Source: Aralia elata
Lineage: Eukaryota > Streptophyta > Magnoliopsida > Apiales > Araliaceae
Assembly: GCA_034770075.1 (NCBI GenBank)
Contig: CM068385.1
Location: forward strand, 45,034,721-45,098,720
Length of the DNA stretch: 64,000 nucleotides
Direction of reading: 5' to 3'
The notes under the pieces were generated by a model. That model was not told the DNA's origin. It worked only from the letters and a program-made list of their open reading frames with translations, and did no database searches. This document shows, one piece after another, positions 1 through 12,902 of the stretch. Both the position numbers and the translations under genes were made by a program. The first letter of the stretch is position 1; every line of letters begins with the position of its first letter.

Positions 1-517
1 GAGTTTAATTATTAAAGGAGTTTAATTAAAATAAAACCCTAATCCTAAATAGTTTAGGAGGGTTCCCTATATCTATAAATAAGAGGAGTCTTATCATAGT
101 TTAGGGTTAGACAGTTACACACTCTTCCATAAAAATTGGAGAGAGAGAGTACTTGCAATTTCTATAGAGATAGAAACTAGGGTTTTGCTAACACCCATCT
201 TCTTGAACAACTATTATTCCTTAATGGATCACCTTTAGAGGCCAAACACTTGGGTGACTAACGTTGATCAAAGGAAGGAATTTAATCGGTGGAACTCAAG
301 GAGAACGCGAAGGAATTGGAGGTGAACTTGTACTTGAGGAAGCTTTGATTCACGAGGGTATAATTATATATTTCTATCTTTTTCGTTTAATTGATGATTG
401 ATCACAAGGATGATCATGGTAATGGTTTGTATAAAAAAATTTTAAAATCCGTTTTATTGCGCTTCCGCACTATTTATGTAATTTGATTGCATGTTCGCGC
501 TATATACAAACCTAACA
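1..517 (+). repeat. Copia copy A/C, 3' part of its 5' LTR
   Basis: This matches the last third of the 1.8-kb Copia LTR seen complete elsewhere in the window. It ends in ACAAACCTAACA, followed directly by a primer-binding site, so it is a 5' LTR cut by the window edge. It shares private variants with the LTR at 30047-31848: the TTTAATCGGTGGAACTC stretch after the AAGGAAGGAA block, and GCTTTGATTCACGAGGG. The LTRs of copy D have different sequence there. That pairing is why I treat 1-1556, 14936-17604 and 29982-31848 as one disrupted element. A TATA box lies at 74-81. Confidence 0.85.
74..81 (+). promoter_or_regulatory. LTR TATA box of copy A/C
   Basis: TATAAATA lies in the conserved LTR context CTATATCTATAAATAAGAGGAG. 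The same octamer is at the equivalent place in the other LTRs: 18969-18976, 29538-29545, 31406-31413 and 58651-58658 on plus; 6111-6118, 13560-13567 and 59355-59362 on minus. The F 5' LTR has a mutated TACAAATA at 49466-49473. It is the likely Pol II promoter of the Copia family; transcription itself is inferred. Confidence 0.6.
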
Positions 518-518
518 G

Positions 519-530
519 TGGCATCAGAGC
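519..530 (+). other. Primer-binding site, copy A/C
   Basis: TGGCATCAGAGC starts two bases after the LTR end. It is one base away from TGGTATCAGAGC, the complement of the 3' end of plant initiator-Met tRNA, which primes minus-strand synthesis in many Copia elements. Copy F keeps the exact form. Confidence 0.85.
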
Positions 531-637
531 TTAACCCTGTGCTAATTATCGATTATGATAATTCCATGTATGTATGGGTATGCGATTGGATCGATTTTCT
601 GGGCAAAAATAAATAAATTTTGACCTCTGCTACGCAG

Positions 638-755
638 CGTGGCCGCGCCGCTTCCAGTTCATTCTGGAGCGCGGTCGCGCCCGAACCCAGAAATTGTTTC
701 TGGGGGTGCAGCGCGACCGCGCCGCTCCTAGTTCATTTTGGAGCGCGGTCGCGCC
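638..755 (+). repeat. Four-arm GC palindrome cassette, copy A/C leader
   Basis: Four 13-bp arms related to GCGCGGYCGCGCC lie at 638-650, 669-681, 711-723 and 743-755. Arm starts are 31, 42 and 32 bp apart. The spacers can also fold: CCAG...CTGG in spacer 1, and CCCAGAAA...TTTCTGGG in the middle spacer. The block is very GC-rich inside AT-rich flanks. I do not know its function. Confidence 0.85.
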
Positions 756-1556
756 GGTCTGGAGATTTTGAAATTTTTTTTTTGATTTTATTTATTTTCC
801 ATTAAGATAAAAGGTTTATTTTGAATTGGAATATAATTAAAATTAAAGGTTTTATTTGAACTTGGAATTGGATTCTACGTTAACTAGAATAAAGGAGTTT
901 ATTCACATATGGAATAGGATTCCATGTTTTCTAGAATAAAGGAGTTTATTCACATATGGAATAGGATTCCATGTTTCCCTAAAAATAAAGATGTTTATTT
1001 TGATAAGGAATAGGATTTAACATAGTTTATTTTTCCAAGCAATTTTAAGTTAAAATAAAGGAGTTTATTTTGAACTTGAAATTAGTTTCCATGTTAATTA
1101 AAATAAAGGAGTTTATTTTGATTTGAAATTTGATTAAAAATAAAGGAGTTTACTTTGATTCAAAATTGGATAAAATAAAATAAATAAGTTTATTATGATT
1201 TAAATTTTGATTAAAATAAAGGAGTTTATTTTTGTTTCAAAATTGGATTTCTAGTAAACTTTTAATTGCCCATTAAATGATATCAATGCATATATGGAAT
1301 GGTTTTATTATTCATGAGATGAATGTTATTTATTGATACATATGGAGATATGTATGATAATAAATAGGGATTGATTATGGACTACTGACCAATGTGTGAT
1401 TGAATTTATTTTAGTAGATGCTTGAATGAATGGGTTTTTATAAATAGGGTCTGCGTACCTCGTCTTCTCTAATTTTTCTTAATGTAAATTCTATCTCCCT
1501 CCTATGTACTTCCCCTTGACTACTGATCAAGGTTTCTATTTATTATAAATAGTTTA

Positions 1557-2344
1557 TGTGACACCCCCAAATCTGGGTACTTCAACTCCACAGATTTGGT
1601 GTTCACTATACCGTACATTCAAGACTAACTACCCTTGATAAAGATAATATAATTAAACTGAATGAAACATCTTCCCACAAAAAGGGGTTACAACTCAAAT
1701 CTCTTAAATAAACAAATCCCAAGTTATCTAACCTCTATTACATCAGTGCGGAATTTAAACATAAAATTAAATAAGTCTTTTTACAAATAAACATCAAATG
1801 TATAACGAGTCTCTTGCTACTTCGGCATCTTGCCCTTGCCTTTACTCGTGGACGGCTCGTCCGATTTCTCTGTCTTAGCTGCAATGTTTTAGTGCAAGAG
1901 TGAGCAAATAATTGCCCACAAGCATAATAACGATAACAATTGAATAATTAATGAAATAGATTTCAACTGAGGTATTGTAGTTTTCTGAATTCAATCAATA
2001 ACCAATCGAGATATGAAAGCTTAATAGGATACTTGGCTCAAGAACTGATTATAGAATTCAAGGTTTAAAATTGTATCTGAGGGTCACAAGACCTCGAACT
2101 ATGTCCTAGGTTAACAAGTATTTCTACCGTAACTTTTAACAGTCTTATAGACTATGGACCATTCATCTCTTACTCAAGGGGATCAACCCTTTGTACAATG
2201 TATTGTGCACAAACATTTCAACGTTGTCGCGTAATTAATCCCCAATATTAGGGTTGTTCATCTCAGTTTAGCATCAGAATCCGTACCAAAAGGAACTTGG
2301 TTCGGAACAGTTTTAAAATATTCAAAGTCTTTAGAACGCTCATC
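1557..2344 (-). mobile_element. Gypsy-type LTR fragment inserted in copy A/C leader
   Basis: On the minus strand this ends in ...TTTGGGGGTGTCACA, the same terminus as the complete element at 20150-23498. The blocks GGTACGGATTC and 'TTGATCCCCTTGAG' also match that element around 22840-22960, though diverged. The insertion point is inside the A/C leader after GTTTA. No second copy of the duplication can be found because the far end is lost. It is interrupted at 2345 by a second, related terminus. Confidence 0.6.
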
Positions 2345-3739
2345 TGTGACGCCCCGAAATCCGGGTTTCCTAACCTCGAATTCGGTGCTCACGATACTCA
2401 ACGACAAACATACTTTCTAACTAAATGTGGAATAATAAACATACATTGTTTATTGAAATAATAATAAGGTCTTGCAATCTTGGTCCCAAGGTTCTTTAAC
2501 CTTAACATAAAACGTACCCTTAATACAATAAAAGGTTCACTTAATCAAACAACATTCAAGAATAACTAGTACATAGGCACTATCGGGCGTCTATTCTTGC
2601 ACCTTCCCTTTTCCTTTGTCTCCTCTAGACGTTTCTGCCTTAGCTGAAATAAAGATCATGATATAGCAAGGGTAAGCAACTAATTTGCTTAGCAAGTATA
2701 TACACAAAGAGATATATCATGATAGAAGGAAATTTCGCTTTCAATGTTCAACAACAGTATAGCATTGTGAAGAATTATGAATTATCAGTCAACAGTTGAA
2801 TATTCGAATAATTGAATGTCAATTACTGAGTGGTTTGAAATAACCAAGGACGTTTACCAAGGTTCTCAGCATGTAAGCTGGACCTCTTAAAAAGTTTTGG
2901 TAATCGAGGGGATCAGCCTCTCATACCCCGTGATTTATGCATAAACACTTAATAACCAGCATTGATATCATGCCTTAAACAAGTTTATCCTTTTCTCAGC
3001 CAAGAGTTCTTACCATAGCAATTTAATAAGAACAGTTTTTAAAATACCATTGTCTTAACCAATTTAGACATGCTAGATCTAGCTGATACAAATAGCATAG
3101 ATCTATCTCATAAACAATTCATGCTTGAAAGAACTTTAATTAAATTTGCAGTTCAATCATAATAGGATAGGAATTCAATTGCACAAGGTGCGAATCTCAA
3201 TAATCAGTATAGATGTGAATAATCGACAATAATTATTCACTAACATGCTTCGAAAATAATAACTCGAGATTGAGTTAGGGAACTTGCAATAATGTAAGAA
3301 GTTTAGGGTTAGGAACTTGCCTGTTTGCTCAGCTACAAATAATTCTAGCTTTAACTATTTGGCCTTGAAGAACCTAACATAGATAATGTCGGTTTATCAA
3401 TTAGTACTGCGTAGTGGTACGTCGCTACGCTTACTTATACTATTTATTTAACAATTAAGCAAATCACATAACACACATAAGTAAATAAACTATAGTAAAT
3501 CCTATAAGGCACTTAATTGATTTCTAGGTTGACGGTTTAATTAATTCACCATGTTTCCCTTAAATGATAAACACTTATTAAACCCTTAAACAATTAATAA
3601 TAATTGTTCAATTGATTAACATTACTCTTTCTTAAGTAATATTTATTTATTAAACCCTTAAGCAATTTATTATGATTGTTTCATTAATGGGTTATTAAGC
3701 TCTCTCTATTTTATTGACTCTATCTTCAATTAATTACTA

Positions 3740-4520
3740 TTAAATAGTAATTAATTAATTATCTTTAGTCATTATTATTAATAGTACTTAATAACTAATT
3801 ATATTCACTTATTATTTAATTATTAATTAAATAATAATCAAATTATAAATTTTAATTGTCTTTAATTATTATTTAAGATTAAATAATAATTAATTAGGTT
3901 TGTTTATTATTTAACGTTAATCAAATAATTAATTAGTGCGTAACGATTATCTTTAGTTATTATTTAATAATAAATAATAGATAATTAGATTTATTTATTA
4001 TTTAAAATTAATTAAATAATAAATAATTAATTAGTAAATATGAATTATCTTTAGTTATTATTTAATAATAAATAATAACTAATTAGATTTATTTATTATT
4101 TAAGGTTAATCAAGTAATAAATAATTACTTAGTGAATAAGAATTATCTTTAGTTATTATTTAATAAATGATAACTAATTAGGTTTATTTATTATTTAAAG
4201 TTAATCAAATAATAAACAATTAATTAGTGAGTAATAATTATCTTTAGTTATTATTTAATAATAACTAATTAGGTTTATTTATTATTTAATGTTAATCAAA
4301 TAATAAAATAACTACTAAGTGAGTACTAATTATCTTTAGTTATTATTTAATAATAAATAATAACTAATTAGGTTTATTTATATTTTAAAATTAATCAAAT
4401 CATAAATAATTAATTTACAATTCTTAATTATCCTTAATCATTATTTAATAATAATTAATCAATTACTTAACTTTATTTATTATTTAAACATAATTAAATA
4501 ACAAATAGTTAATTTTTTTT
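3740..4520. repeat. AT-rich tandem array, about 95-bp unit
   Basis: About eight units are marked by the block TATCTTTAGTTATTATTTAA. The CTTTAG-type anchor recurs near 3773, 3860, 3951, 4049, 4147, 4242, 4334 and 4432, giving spacings of 87-98 bp. Units also share AACTAATTAGGTTTATTTATTATTTAA. The composition is almost pure A/T. It lies inside the minus-strand LTR-related block. Confidence 0.8.
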
Positions 4521-5270
4521 TCTAATTTTCGTTCTTGATTTCCAGATTTGGGGTCTTTCACCAAAACCTTCACAAAACGAAATCTACAACTTCGATTTAC
4601 GATCCGTCAATTTTGTTGGATTCGTATCTTCCTGAACTACACTTTTCATTTATCAAACATCAAATTTGGTTATGTTTAGGTCTTTGGAAAACAGGCTCAA
4701 AGTCAGAGGTCAGCAAGGTTGTTCAACAGTTGGCATGCTTTGGTAATAAATTCATGGTTTGCTCATTTTTCAACATATTTGAGTGATTCAAAAGGGATTT
4801 TGTCCCTAACCTATGGATATAGCATATCAAGAAAGAAAATCACAAGATCCCTTTATATATTTCAAAATGACAAGCATATAACAACCTTTTTCAAACAAAA
4901 TTTCCGGAAATCTCCTTTACTTCCTTTCTTCTAAATTTTTCCAACATAAACTCACACATATGAACAAGCAAAATATTATATATTCAAGATCTAACCTTAT
5001 CATAAGGTTCTAGCCATCAAGAACATAAAGTTTCAAGGATCTATATCCAAACATATTAAAATAGCTTAAAGTTTGGAGTTATACCTTTTTGATTTCTTCT
5101 TCTTCTTTTCCTTCCCAAAATAGGTTGTGAATGGGGATGGCCTAAACAATCAAGACCTTCTTCTTTCTCCCACAAGATTTATTCTTGCTTTTTCTTCAAA
5201 CTCTCTCTCTAACACTCTCTCTATACTTGGTGAATAATGAACCAACCTCACTATCCTTGGTGAGGGGTCC

Positions 5271-5278
5271 TATTTATA
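5271..5278 (-). promoter_or_regulatory. Putative minus-strand TATA box in gypsy-type LTR
   Basis: TATTTATA on plus reads TATAAATA on minus, in the context CTTTCCTATAAATAGGACC. CT/GA-rich DNA (5200-5225) lies downstream on the minus strand, as in plant core promoters. Activity is inferred. Confidence 0.45.
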
Positions 5279-5489
5279 GGAAAGTAGAGACCATGGGCAA
5301 AATAGTCATTAACCATGACTAGGCAAGGGCAATTTGGTCAATTCATCAATAATAGGAAGCTTCCTAGCAACTTCCTCAAGGGTATTTTAAACATTACCCA
5401 ACTTCTTTTAAGGTTAAAATAGTCTTTTCGCAAAATCTTAATTATCCATTAGTTATTAACCATTCTTCATTGGTTATTAGACATTGGTT

Positions 5490-5640
5490 ATTATCTTGTC
5501 ATAATTACATTGTTTAAACACAATGGTTATTATCCCGCCATAATTACATTGGTTATTAACCACTTGGATATACAATGGTTATTGCCCCTTCATAATTACC
5601 TTGGTTATTAACCACTCTTGGCCATTTTAGTCATTACACA
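5490..5640. repeat. Short repeats of GGTTATTA / CATAATTAC
   Basis: CATAATTAC recurs at about 5500, 5539 and 5591, interleaved with many GGTTATT[A/G] blocks. Palindromic GGTTATTAACC occurs several times. It resembles the GTTATAATG-type repeats at 31849-32365 in composition, but exact homology is not shown. Confidence 0.5.
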
Positions 5641-5692
5641 CCAATTCCTATACTTGACTCACATATGGTTATTTTTTAGCCATAGTTATATC

Positions 5693-7509
5693 TGTTAGGT
5701 TTGTATATAGCGCGATCATGTAATCAAATTACATAAATAGTGCGGAAGCGCGATAAAAACAGATTTTAAAAATTTTATACAAACCATCACCAAGATCAAT
5801 CTATGTGCTCAATTAACGATATAAACGAAAGAGAAAGAGAATAAGAATTATACCCTCGTAGAACAAAGCTTCCTCGGGTACAAGTTCAACTCCTAGTCCT
5901 TCGTGTTCTCCTCGAATGCTACGGTGTGATTCCTTTCTTTGATCAACGTTAGCCACCCAAGTGTTTGGCCTCTAGAGGTGATCCACCAAGGAAGAACAAG
6001 TATTCAAGAAGTTGGGTATTTGGCAAAACCCTAGTTTCTATCTCTATAGAAATTGCTCTCCACAATCTAATGCAAGAGTGTGTAACCCTAATCTATGATA
6101 AGACCCCTCTTATTTATAGATGTAGGAATAACCCTTCCCTAAACAATTTAGGATTAGGGTTTGTATTATAATTAAACTCCTTTAATTAATAATGCTCCTA
6201 ATCTAATTAGGAATTCATGGGAGAGTACTTCTATTAATTAATTCTCAATCCCTATTAGGAATTAAATAATAGTAATAGTAATAATAATAATAAGACTCCT
6301 CTTATTAATTTATATTTAATATTTCCAAAATATTAAATAATAAATATTAAGCTATTTAATTTATTCTATCTCCATAGATTAAATTAAATACACTTAACTT
6401 ATTATTACCATTATGCCATTTACTTCTTAAATAAATATTTTCCTTTTGCGGTGTGACCCTTTAGGTTCTCCATATTAAACCGGTTGTGAATAAATCAATT
6501 AGAACAATTCTAATCTTATTTAAATAAATAAATTAAACTATTTAATTCATTTAAATAAATAACATTTATTTTACAATAAGGGTAAGCCCCCTTAGCGATC
6601 AACGACTTTCCAGATAATATAGATTTCAACATTAATCACAAAAGAACCTTTGAGTAGATAGTTACCGTACAATTCAATCCTTCTACCATACAATGTCCCA
6701 ATTAAATATAAGACATGGATTTACTGTCAAGTCTTATTTTATTTAATTATATGTATTTCGATTCCCAAATGCATAACTCTAAATAATGCAAATTAGAAAC
6801 TCCTTTCTAATCTCATTCTGCCTTGGCCAAGGACTACTGAGTTATCATTTATCGAATCACATAGGACATTCACATCTTTTACTAGACGAGGTAGATTCTT
6901 TGTTGATCATTCACCTATCTCCATGTACAACTAATTATACCCAATCATACCCTTTGATATACCCACAAGGTCTTAAGGGACATGTCAAAGTATAACTCAT
7001 CATACACAAGATACTATGATGATCTCAAGTCCAAGGATCACTTGTACTACTATCACTAGAGGAATTCCTATTGACAGGCGAGTAAAACTCCATTAGGTAT
7101 TCCTTAGCGAGTCACGTTCAGTGAACTTATTCTCTAATAAGCACCTACATACTTGCTTTAGTGTCTCCACACAAATGATTATGAGATCAATCATCCTCTT
7201 CCTAAGAGCAAGCAACGTATGTACTAATCTATCCGGATTCACTAATCCCCAATTTAGTAATCCAACGATTAGGAACAATTTTAGTTTGTGAGCTATCTTG
7301 AATTTAGATCTCATTAGCATGATCACCATCATGATTCTAAAAGCATTGCTCAAAAACTATGGGTTTATCACATTTAATATAACAGCACTATGTAGATAAT
7401 ATAAAATGCCTTTTAAGAAAATCAATTCCTTTATTAATAAATGAATAAGATTACAAAGTATACGCTACATCATATCAAATATGATTGGCTTGTGTGCATA
7501 CTACTTTCA
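5693..7509 (-). repeat. Copy B 3' LTR
   Basis: The 1817-bp LTR is bounded on minus by TGAAAGTAGTATGCAC and TATACAAACCTAACA. The TATA box is at 6111-6118 (reverse). It is nearly identical to 13142-14935 over most of its length. It keeps an 86-codon sense open frame (7093-7353) also open in both F LTRs; I do not regard this as a proven gene. Confidence 0.92.
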
Positions 7510-7524
7510 ATCTCCCACTTGCAC
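7510..7524 (-). other. Polypurine tract, copy B
   Basis: The minus strand reads GTGCAAGTGGGAGAT immediately before the LTR TGAAAG start. This is the expected plus-strand primer of reverse transcription. The same sequence precedes the LTRs of D, F and G. Confidence 0.75.
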
Positions 7525-10500
7525 TAAAGCCAATCGCCATGGTATCTAATACCCATCTTCTCTAAGTGACGATCAAACTGCTGTTGAGTTTAAAGCTTTA
7601 GTAAATGGATCTGCAATGTTGTCTTGAGAGTCTACACGCTCCAGGGTGACATCTCCTCTTTCAATGATCTCTCTAATCAAATGAAACCGCCGCAACACGT
7701 GTTTGGATTTCTGATGAGACCTGGGTTCCTTAGCCTGCGCAACAGCTCCGTTGTTGTCACAGAATAAAGGTACTGCTCCTCTAATGCTAGGAAACCACTC
7801 CAAGTTCAGTTATGAACTTCTTCATCCAAACAGCTTCCTTTGCAGCTTCACTTGCAGCTATGTACTCTGCCTCTGTCACCGAATCAGCAACTGTTTGCTG
7901 CTTGGAACTCTTCCAACTCACTGCGCCACCGTTTAAGGTAAACACGTACCCTGAAACGGATTTACTGTCCATCTTGGTCCGTTTTGAAAACTTGAGTCTG
8001 TATAGCCCTCTAGTTTCAATTCAGACCCACCGTAGACAAGAAATACATCCTTAGTTCTTCTCAAGTACTTTAGGATGTTTTTCACTGCCTTCCAGTGCTC
8101 TTCTCCTGGATTCGACTGATATCTGCTGGTTACACTAAGTGCATGAGCGACATCTGGTCTAGTACATATCATACCGTACATGATAGATCCTATTGCTGAA
8201 GCATAAGGAATCTTACTCATCCGGTCTCTCTCCTCAGGTGTCTTTGGGGCCTGTTTCTTGGAGAGATGTATTCCATGGCTCATCGGCATGAGACCTCTCT
8301 TGGAATCTTCCATGCTAAACTTTTTTAGCATCGAGTCAATGTACTTTCCTTGGGTCAAGCCGAGCATCCTTTTAGATCTATCTCTATAGATCTTTATCCC
8401 CAAAATATAGGATGCCTCACCCAAGTCCTTCATGGAGAAGTGTTTAGATAACCAAATTTTGATCGACTGTAGCATAGGAACATCATTCCCTATCAGTAAT
8501 ATATCATCAACATATAATACAAGGAATGATATAGCGCTCCCACTAACCTTCTTGTACACACATGGTTTCATCCTCGTTCTTGATAAAATCAAACCTTTTG
8601 ATTATCTCATCAAAACGGATGTTCCACCTTCGAGAAGCTTGCTTCAATCCATAAATGGATCGTTGTAACTTACAGACTTGGTTTGTTCCAACCGTTGAAA
8701 CAAAACCCTCTGGCTGTATCATATATACATTCTCCTCAAGCTCTCCATTGAGGAAGGCCGTTTTCACGTCCATTTGCCAGATCTCGTAGTCATAATAAGC
8801 TGCAATTGCAAGCAAAATCCGAATGGACTTGAGCATAGCTACTGGTGAGAAGGTTTCATCATAGTCAACTCCTTGTCTTTGTTTGAAACCTTTTGCAACC
8901 AGTCGGGCCTTATAGGTCTCTACCTTGCCATCTGCTCCAGTCTTTCTCTTAAAGACCCATTTACACCCAATAGGCTTAATGCCCTCAGGTGGTGAAACCA
9001 AAGTCCATACTTGGTTTTCATACATGGAGTCCATCTCGGATTTCATGGCTTCTAGCCATTTCTCTGAGTCTTCACTACTCGTAGCCTCTTCGTAAGTCAA
9101 TGGATCATCATCATCTATGATGTGTACCTCATCATCATCCTCTATGATGAATCCATACCTCTCAGGTATCTTCGGTACTCTTCCAGATTTACGAATAGGT
9201 AGCGGTACAGTAGGTTCTTCTACTTGGTCAGGTACCTGACTTTGATCCGTAGTATTTTGTGGTTCTTGAACTTCTTCAAGATATATCTTACTCCCACTGA
9301 CCCCTTCGAGGATAAACTCCTTTTCCAAGAAGGCAGCGTGTTTTGCTACAAACACCTTTTGATCAGTAGGATGATAGAAATAATACCCTGATGTTTCTTT
9401 AGGGTATCCCACGAATCTACATTTGTCGGATCTAGTCTTCAGCTTATCATGCTCAAACCTTTTGACATAAGCTGGACAACCCCAAGTCTTAACATGCTTA
9501 AGATTTGGTTTCCTCCCTGTCCATATCTCATATGGAGTCTTTGGGACGGATTTGGTAGGTACCTTGTTAAGTAGGTATGCAGCCGACTCTAGGGCATAAC
9601 CCCAGAAGGATACTGGAAGGTCGGTAAAGCTCATCATGGATCGAACCATGTCCAACAATGTTCGATTTCTCCTTTCAGATACACCATTCAACTGTGGCGT
9701 CCCTGGTGGAGTCCATTGTGAGATTATACCATTTTCTTTGAGACAATTGAGAAACTCACTGGTTAAGTATTCCCCTCCTCGATCCGATCGAAGAATTTTA
9801 ATACTTTTACCAGTTTGTTTCTCTACTTCACTTCTGAATTCTTTGAACTTTTCAAACGATTCAGATTTGTATTTCATTAAATACACATATCCAAATCTAG
9901 AATGATCATCAGTGAAAGTAATAAAATAAGAATACCCTCCTCGTGCATTCGTTGTCATAGGTCCACATACGTCTGTGTGTACCAACGCTAACAACTCTGT
10001 AACTCTTTCTCCTTTTCCACTAAAATGGGATTTAGTCATCTTACCCATGAGACAAGATTCACAAGTTGGATATGATTCGTAATCAGATAGCTCTAAAAGC
10101 CCATCTTTATGCAACTTGGATAATCTTGTTTCATTGATATGACCGAGTCTACAGTGCCACATAAAGGTATAATTAAACATCATCTCTTTTTCTTTTCTTA
10201 GTTTGTTCAATTTGAAGTATATTTTCATGCAAGTCAAGTATGTAAAGTCCATTCAGTAAATTGCCAACACCATATAAAACATTTTTATTATAAATAGAAC
10301 AACTGTTGTTCTTTATTATAATATCAAAACCATCCATATCCAATACAGAAATTGAAATAATGTTTCTAATGAGTGTTGGAACATAATAACAGTTATTTAA
10401 ACTAATGAACTTGCCCGAAGGCAGTGCTAAACAATAAGTCCCTACAGCCAATGCAGCAACCTTTGCTCCATTTCCAACTCGTAGGATGACTTCATCCTTG

Positions 10501-11465
10501 TTCAGCTTCCTACTTCTGCTTAGTCCCTGCATATTATTACATATGTGAGAACTACAGCCGGTATCCAATACCCAAGTAGAATTTTGACTTTCAGAAAAAT
10601 TAATTTCAATCATGAACAAACCTAGATCAGAAGTCGAAGCTTCTCCAAGCTTCTTTTGGCCCGCAAGATACTCCTTGCAGTTCCTCTTCCAATGTCCCGG
10701 CTTATTGCAATGGTAGCAAATTCCTTTGCTATCTGGATCAGGTTTCTTATTATTATCCTTTTTCTTTGCCTTACCCTTAGCCTTCTTGTTTTTCTTCTTT
10801 TCAGAAGATACCTTGGGCCTCTTCCTTTTCTTGGAAGAATCATCCACTAGTAAGACTTGGTTCTTGTTGGATGAGAAGTGACCTTCAGCAGTTTTCAGCA
10901 TGTTAAGTAACTCAGGCAAGCTGACGTCCAACTTATTCATGTGAAAATTCACAACAAATTGTGAGAAGGTGTCCGGGAGTGACTGCAAGATCAAATCTTG
11001 GCTTAACTCCCCATCCATCACGAACCCAAGTTGTCCAAGTTGTTCAATCAGATTGATCATCTTAAGGACATGAGTCTCAACAGCAGTGCCCTCGGTCATA
11101 CGAGATCGGAAGAGCTCCTTAGATATCTGATATCTAGCAGTCCTACTTTGCTCACCATATAACTCTTTGAGGTGCAGCAATATAGTAGGAGCATCCATAG
11201 TTTCATGCTGACGCTGAAGCTCGTTACTCATGGATGCGAGCATGATGCATTGAGCCAAGATTGCATCATCTTGCCACTTTCTGAAAGTAGCAATCTATTC
11301 CTCAGAGGCTGTTTCTGCAACACTTGCAGAGACTGGCAAATTTAGGATATAAGAAATCCTTTCAGCAGTGAGAACAATTCTTAAATTCCTTAACCAGTCC
11401 GTGTAATTCGGTCCGGTCAGTTTGTTAGCATCAAGTATGCTACGCAGTGATAGTGAGTTTGACAT
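7523..11465 (-). pseudogene. Copy B gag-pol polyprotein, decayed
   Basis: The likely start is the Met at 11465 (MSNSLSLRS). The order is Copia: gag, CCHC knuckle (CYHCNKPGHWKRNC, near 10690-10735), protease (DTGCSSH), integrase zinc region and core (HTDVCGPM, RSDRGGEY, GVSERRNRTL), reverse transcriptase (LYVDDILL) and RNase H ending in ADPFTKAL. The wording around RT and RNase H is closest to the Angela/BARE-1 lineage known to me. Breaks: a stop at 11295-11297, and frameshifts near 10175 (extra A), 8570, 7975, 7791 and 7591. Catalytic motifs are still readable, so it died fairly recently, but it cannot make a full polyprotein. Confidence 0.92.
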
Positions 11466-11664
11466 TTTTAAATTCTGCATGTGAAATAGACAACATTTTA
11501 GCATACATTCATTTAATTAATTACCAAAATAAATTAGGTCTTTATTTAAAATTGGTATCTCCCACTATTTTCATCAAACTATATTACCCTCATTATGTAG
11601 TTCGGCAATTCTAATTAAAGATTTGCTAGTGAGATTAAGGATCCCATTTCAAATGTATATAGCC

Positions 11665-11953
11665 TTGTGGTGACACAACAAGCGATATATAAATAAATAG
11701 GTAGACAACTATTGTCAATTACATCACTATGTAACTCCTTTTATTTTGCCTCTTAGATTATTTTGATCAAGTGGTGACACATCCGAATCAAAATTATCCA
11801 AGTTAAGTCCAACCTAGCACTTCCATATATTCGAAAGAAAAACACTGTCCTTGTGGTGACACAACAAAAACAGCATCGTTCAGTCTATTTATAAGCATCA
11901 AATGTGATAAAGCAACATCTTAAATATTTAATACTTGCCTTGTGGTGACACAA
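11665..11953 (-). repeat. Leader hairpin array, copy B (four loops)
   Basis: The plus strand shows GTGGTGACAC four times: in 11665-11678, 11771-11780, 11851-11864 and 11940-11953. In the sense direction each apex is GTG-TCAC-CAC, usually as TTGTG-TCAC-CACAA. Each lies in its own larger imperfect inverted repeat. The apex is the same in all four and differs from the D and F versions. Confidence 0.8.
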
Positions 11954-12902
11954 CAAACTCATATTAAACATTTAATACTCTATTGCTTTACCATGCTAGA
12001 AGGCGACGTTCGATATTCCAAATATCTTTGAACGCTTAGGACTTAATATAATTTCTTTGAGGGGTTTATTATTATTAGTCTCATCTTGTTTAGCGCGCAT
12101 GCACATATATATATAAAATACGCGTCATATTATTTTACATGCGAAGCATGTTGGATAATATAATATATATATATAATAAGCATGCACATATAGAATACTA
12201 TATTCTACCCGGATTGATTATGAACTTTTATTCTAGTTTGGTTCACTAGAGCCACCAAGTGAACCAAAAGGTCAAACCTAGGGTGCAAGAATAAATTTAA
12301 ATATAACTATTACATTTAAACCCGGGCTCCATTACAAACGGGTCTTCAAGCGCTCCTTGCTCCTTTGTCTCCAATTCTTCAAAAATTAATTCTAACTAGT
12401 CCTATTACAAAAGCTATTTACAATAAATAGAAACCTTGATCAGCAGTCAAGGGGAAGTACATAGGAGGGAGATAGAATTTACATTAAGAAAAATTAGAGA
12501 AGACGAGGTACGCAGACCCCATTTATAAAAACCCATACATTCAAGCATCCACTAAAATAAATCCAATCACACATTGGTCAATCGTCCATAATCAATCCCT
12601 ATTTATTATCATACATATCTCTATATGTATCAATAAATAACATTCATCTCATGAATAATAAATCCATTCCATATCTGCATTGATATCAATTAATGGGCAA
12701 ACGTTTTGCTAATATTTAGTTTTGAAACAAAATAAACTCTTTTATTTTAATCAAAAACCAAATCCAAATTAAACTCCTTTAATTTTAGCAATCTGAAATC
12801 CTATTCCAGATAAAATAAACTCTTTATTTTAAACTTATATCAATTAAATAAACTATTTATTTTAATTGAAGAAAAATAATATTTTTTCAAATTCTGCTTA
12901 CC

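Larger units (their letters stand above)
518..1556 (+). mobile_element. Copy A/C untranslated leader (first part)
   Basis: This non-coding leader follows the primer site. It holds the GC palindrome cassette (638-755) and then AT-rich DNA in which AAATAAAGGAGTTTATTTTG-like blocks repeat irregularly (about 780-1250). The sequence through 1441-1550, ending in AGTTTATG, matches the leaders of D and F, and in those copies it continues to gag. Here it is broken at 1556/1557 by gypsy-type LTR DNA, and the rest of the leader and the first half of gag are missing from the window. Confidence 0.8.
2345..5692 (-). mobile_element. Second gypsy-type LTR-related block
   Basis: It starts with TGTGACGCCCCGAAATCC, the reverse complement of a terminus of the same type as 1557 and 37408, so a second related element (minus strand) appears to sit in the first. 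It contains a region related to the other LTRs (GAGGGGATCAGCCTC near 2910), an AT-rich tandem array (3740-4520), a minus-strand TATA box (5271-5278) preceded by CT-rich DNA, and a short repeat run at 5490-5640. There is no coding signal; the short open frames here resemble nothing. The right end is lost at the copy B boundary. Confidence 0.5.

Noticed and set aside
4535..4934. Two overlapping frames of 83 and 71 codons
   Set aside because: AT-rich LTR-type DNA, no domain, no conservation seen in related blocks.
5965..6171. 68-70-codon frame (MASRGDPPRKNKYSRSW...), recurring at 13414-13620, 49413-49625 and 58598-58810
   Set aside because: It is antisense within the Copia LTR and recurs only because the LTRs are homologous. 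It starts in the GATCCACC stretch of the leader-proximal LTR and shows no domain.
6786..6995. 69-codon frame (MQIRNSFLISFCLGQG...), also at 14235, 48590 and 60032
   Set aside because: Antisense LTR shadow; length and ending vary between copies and there is no coding evidence.
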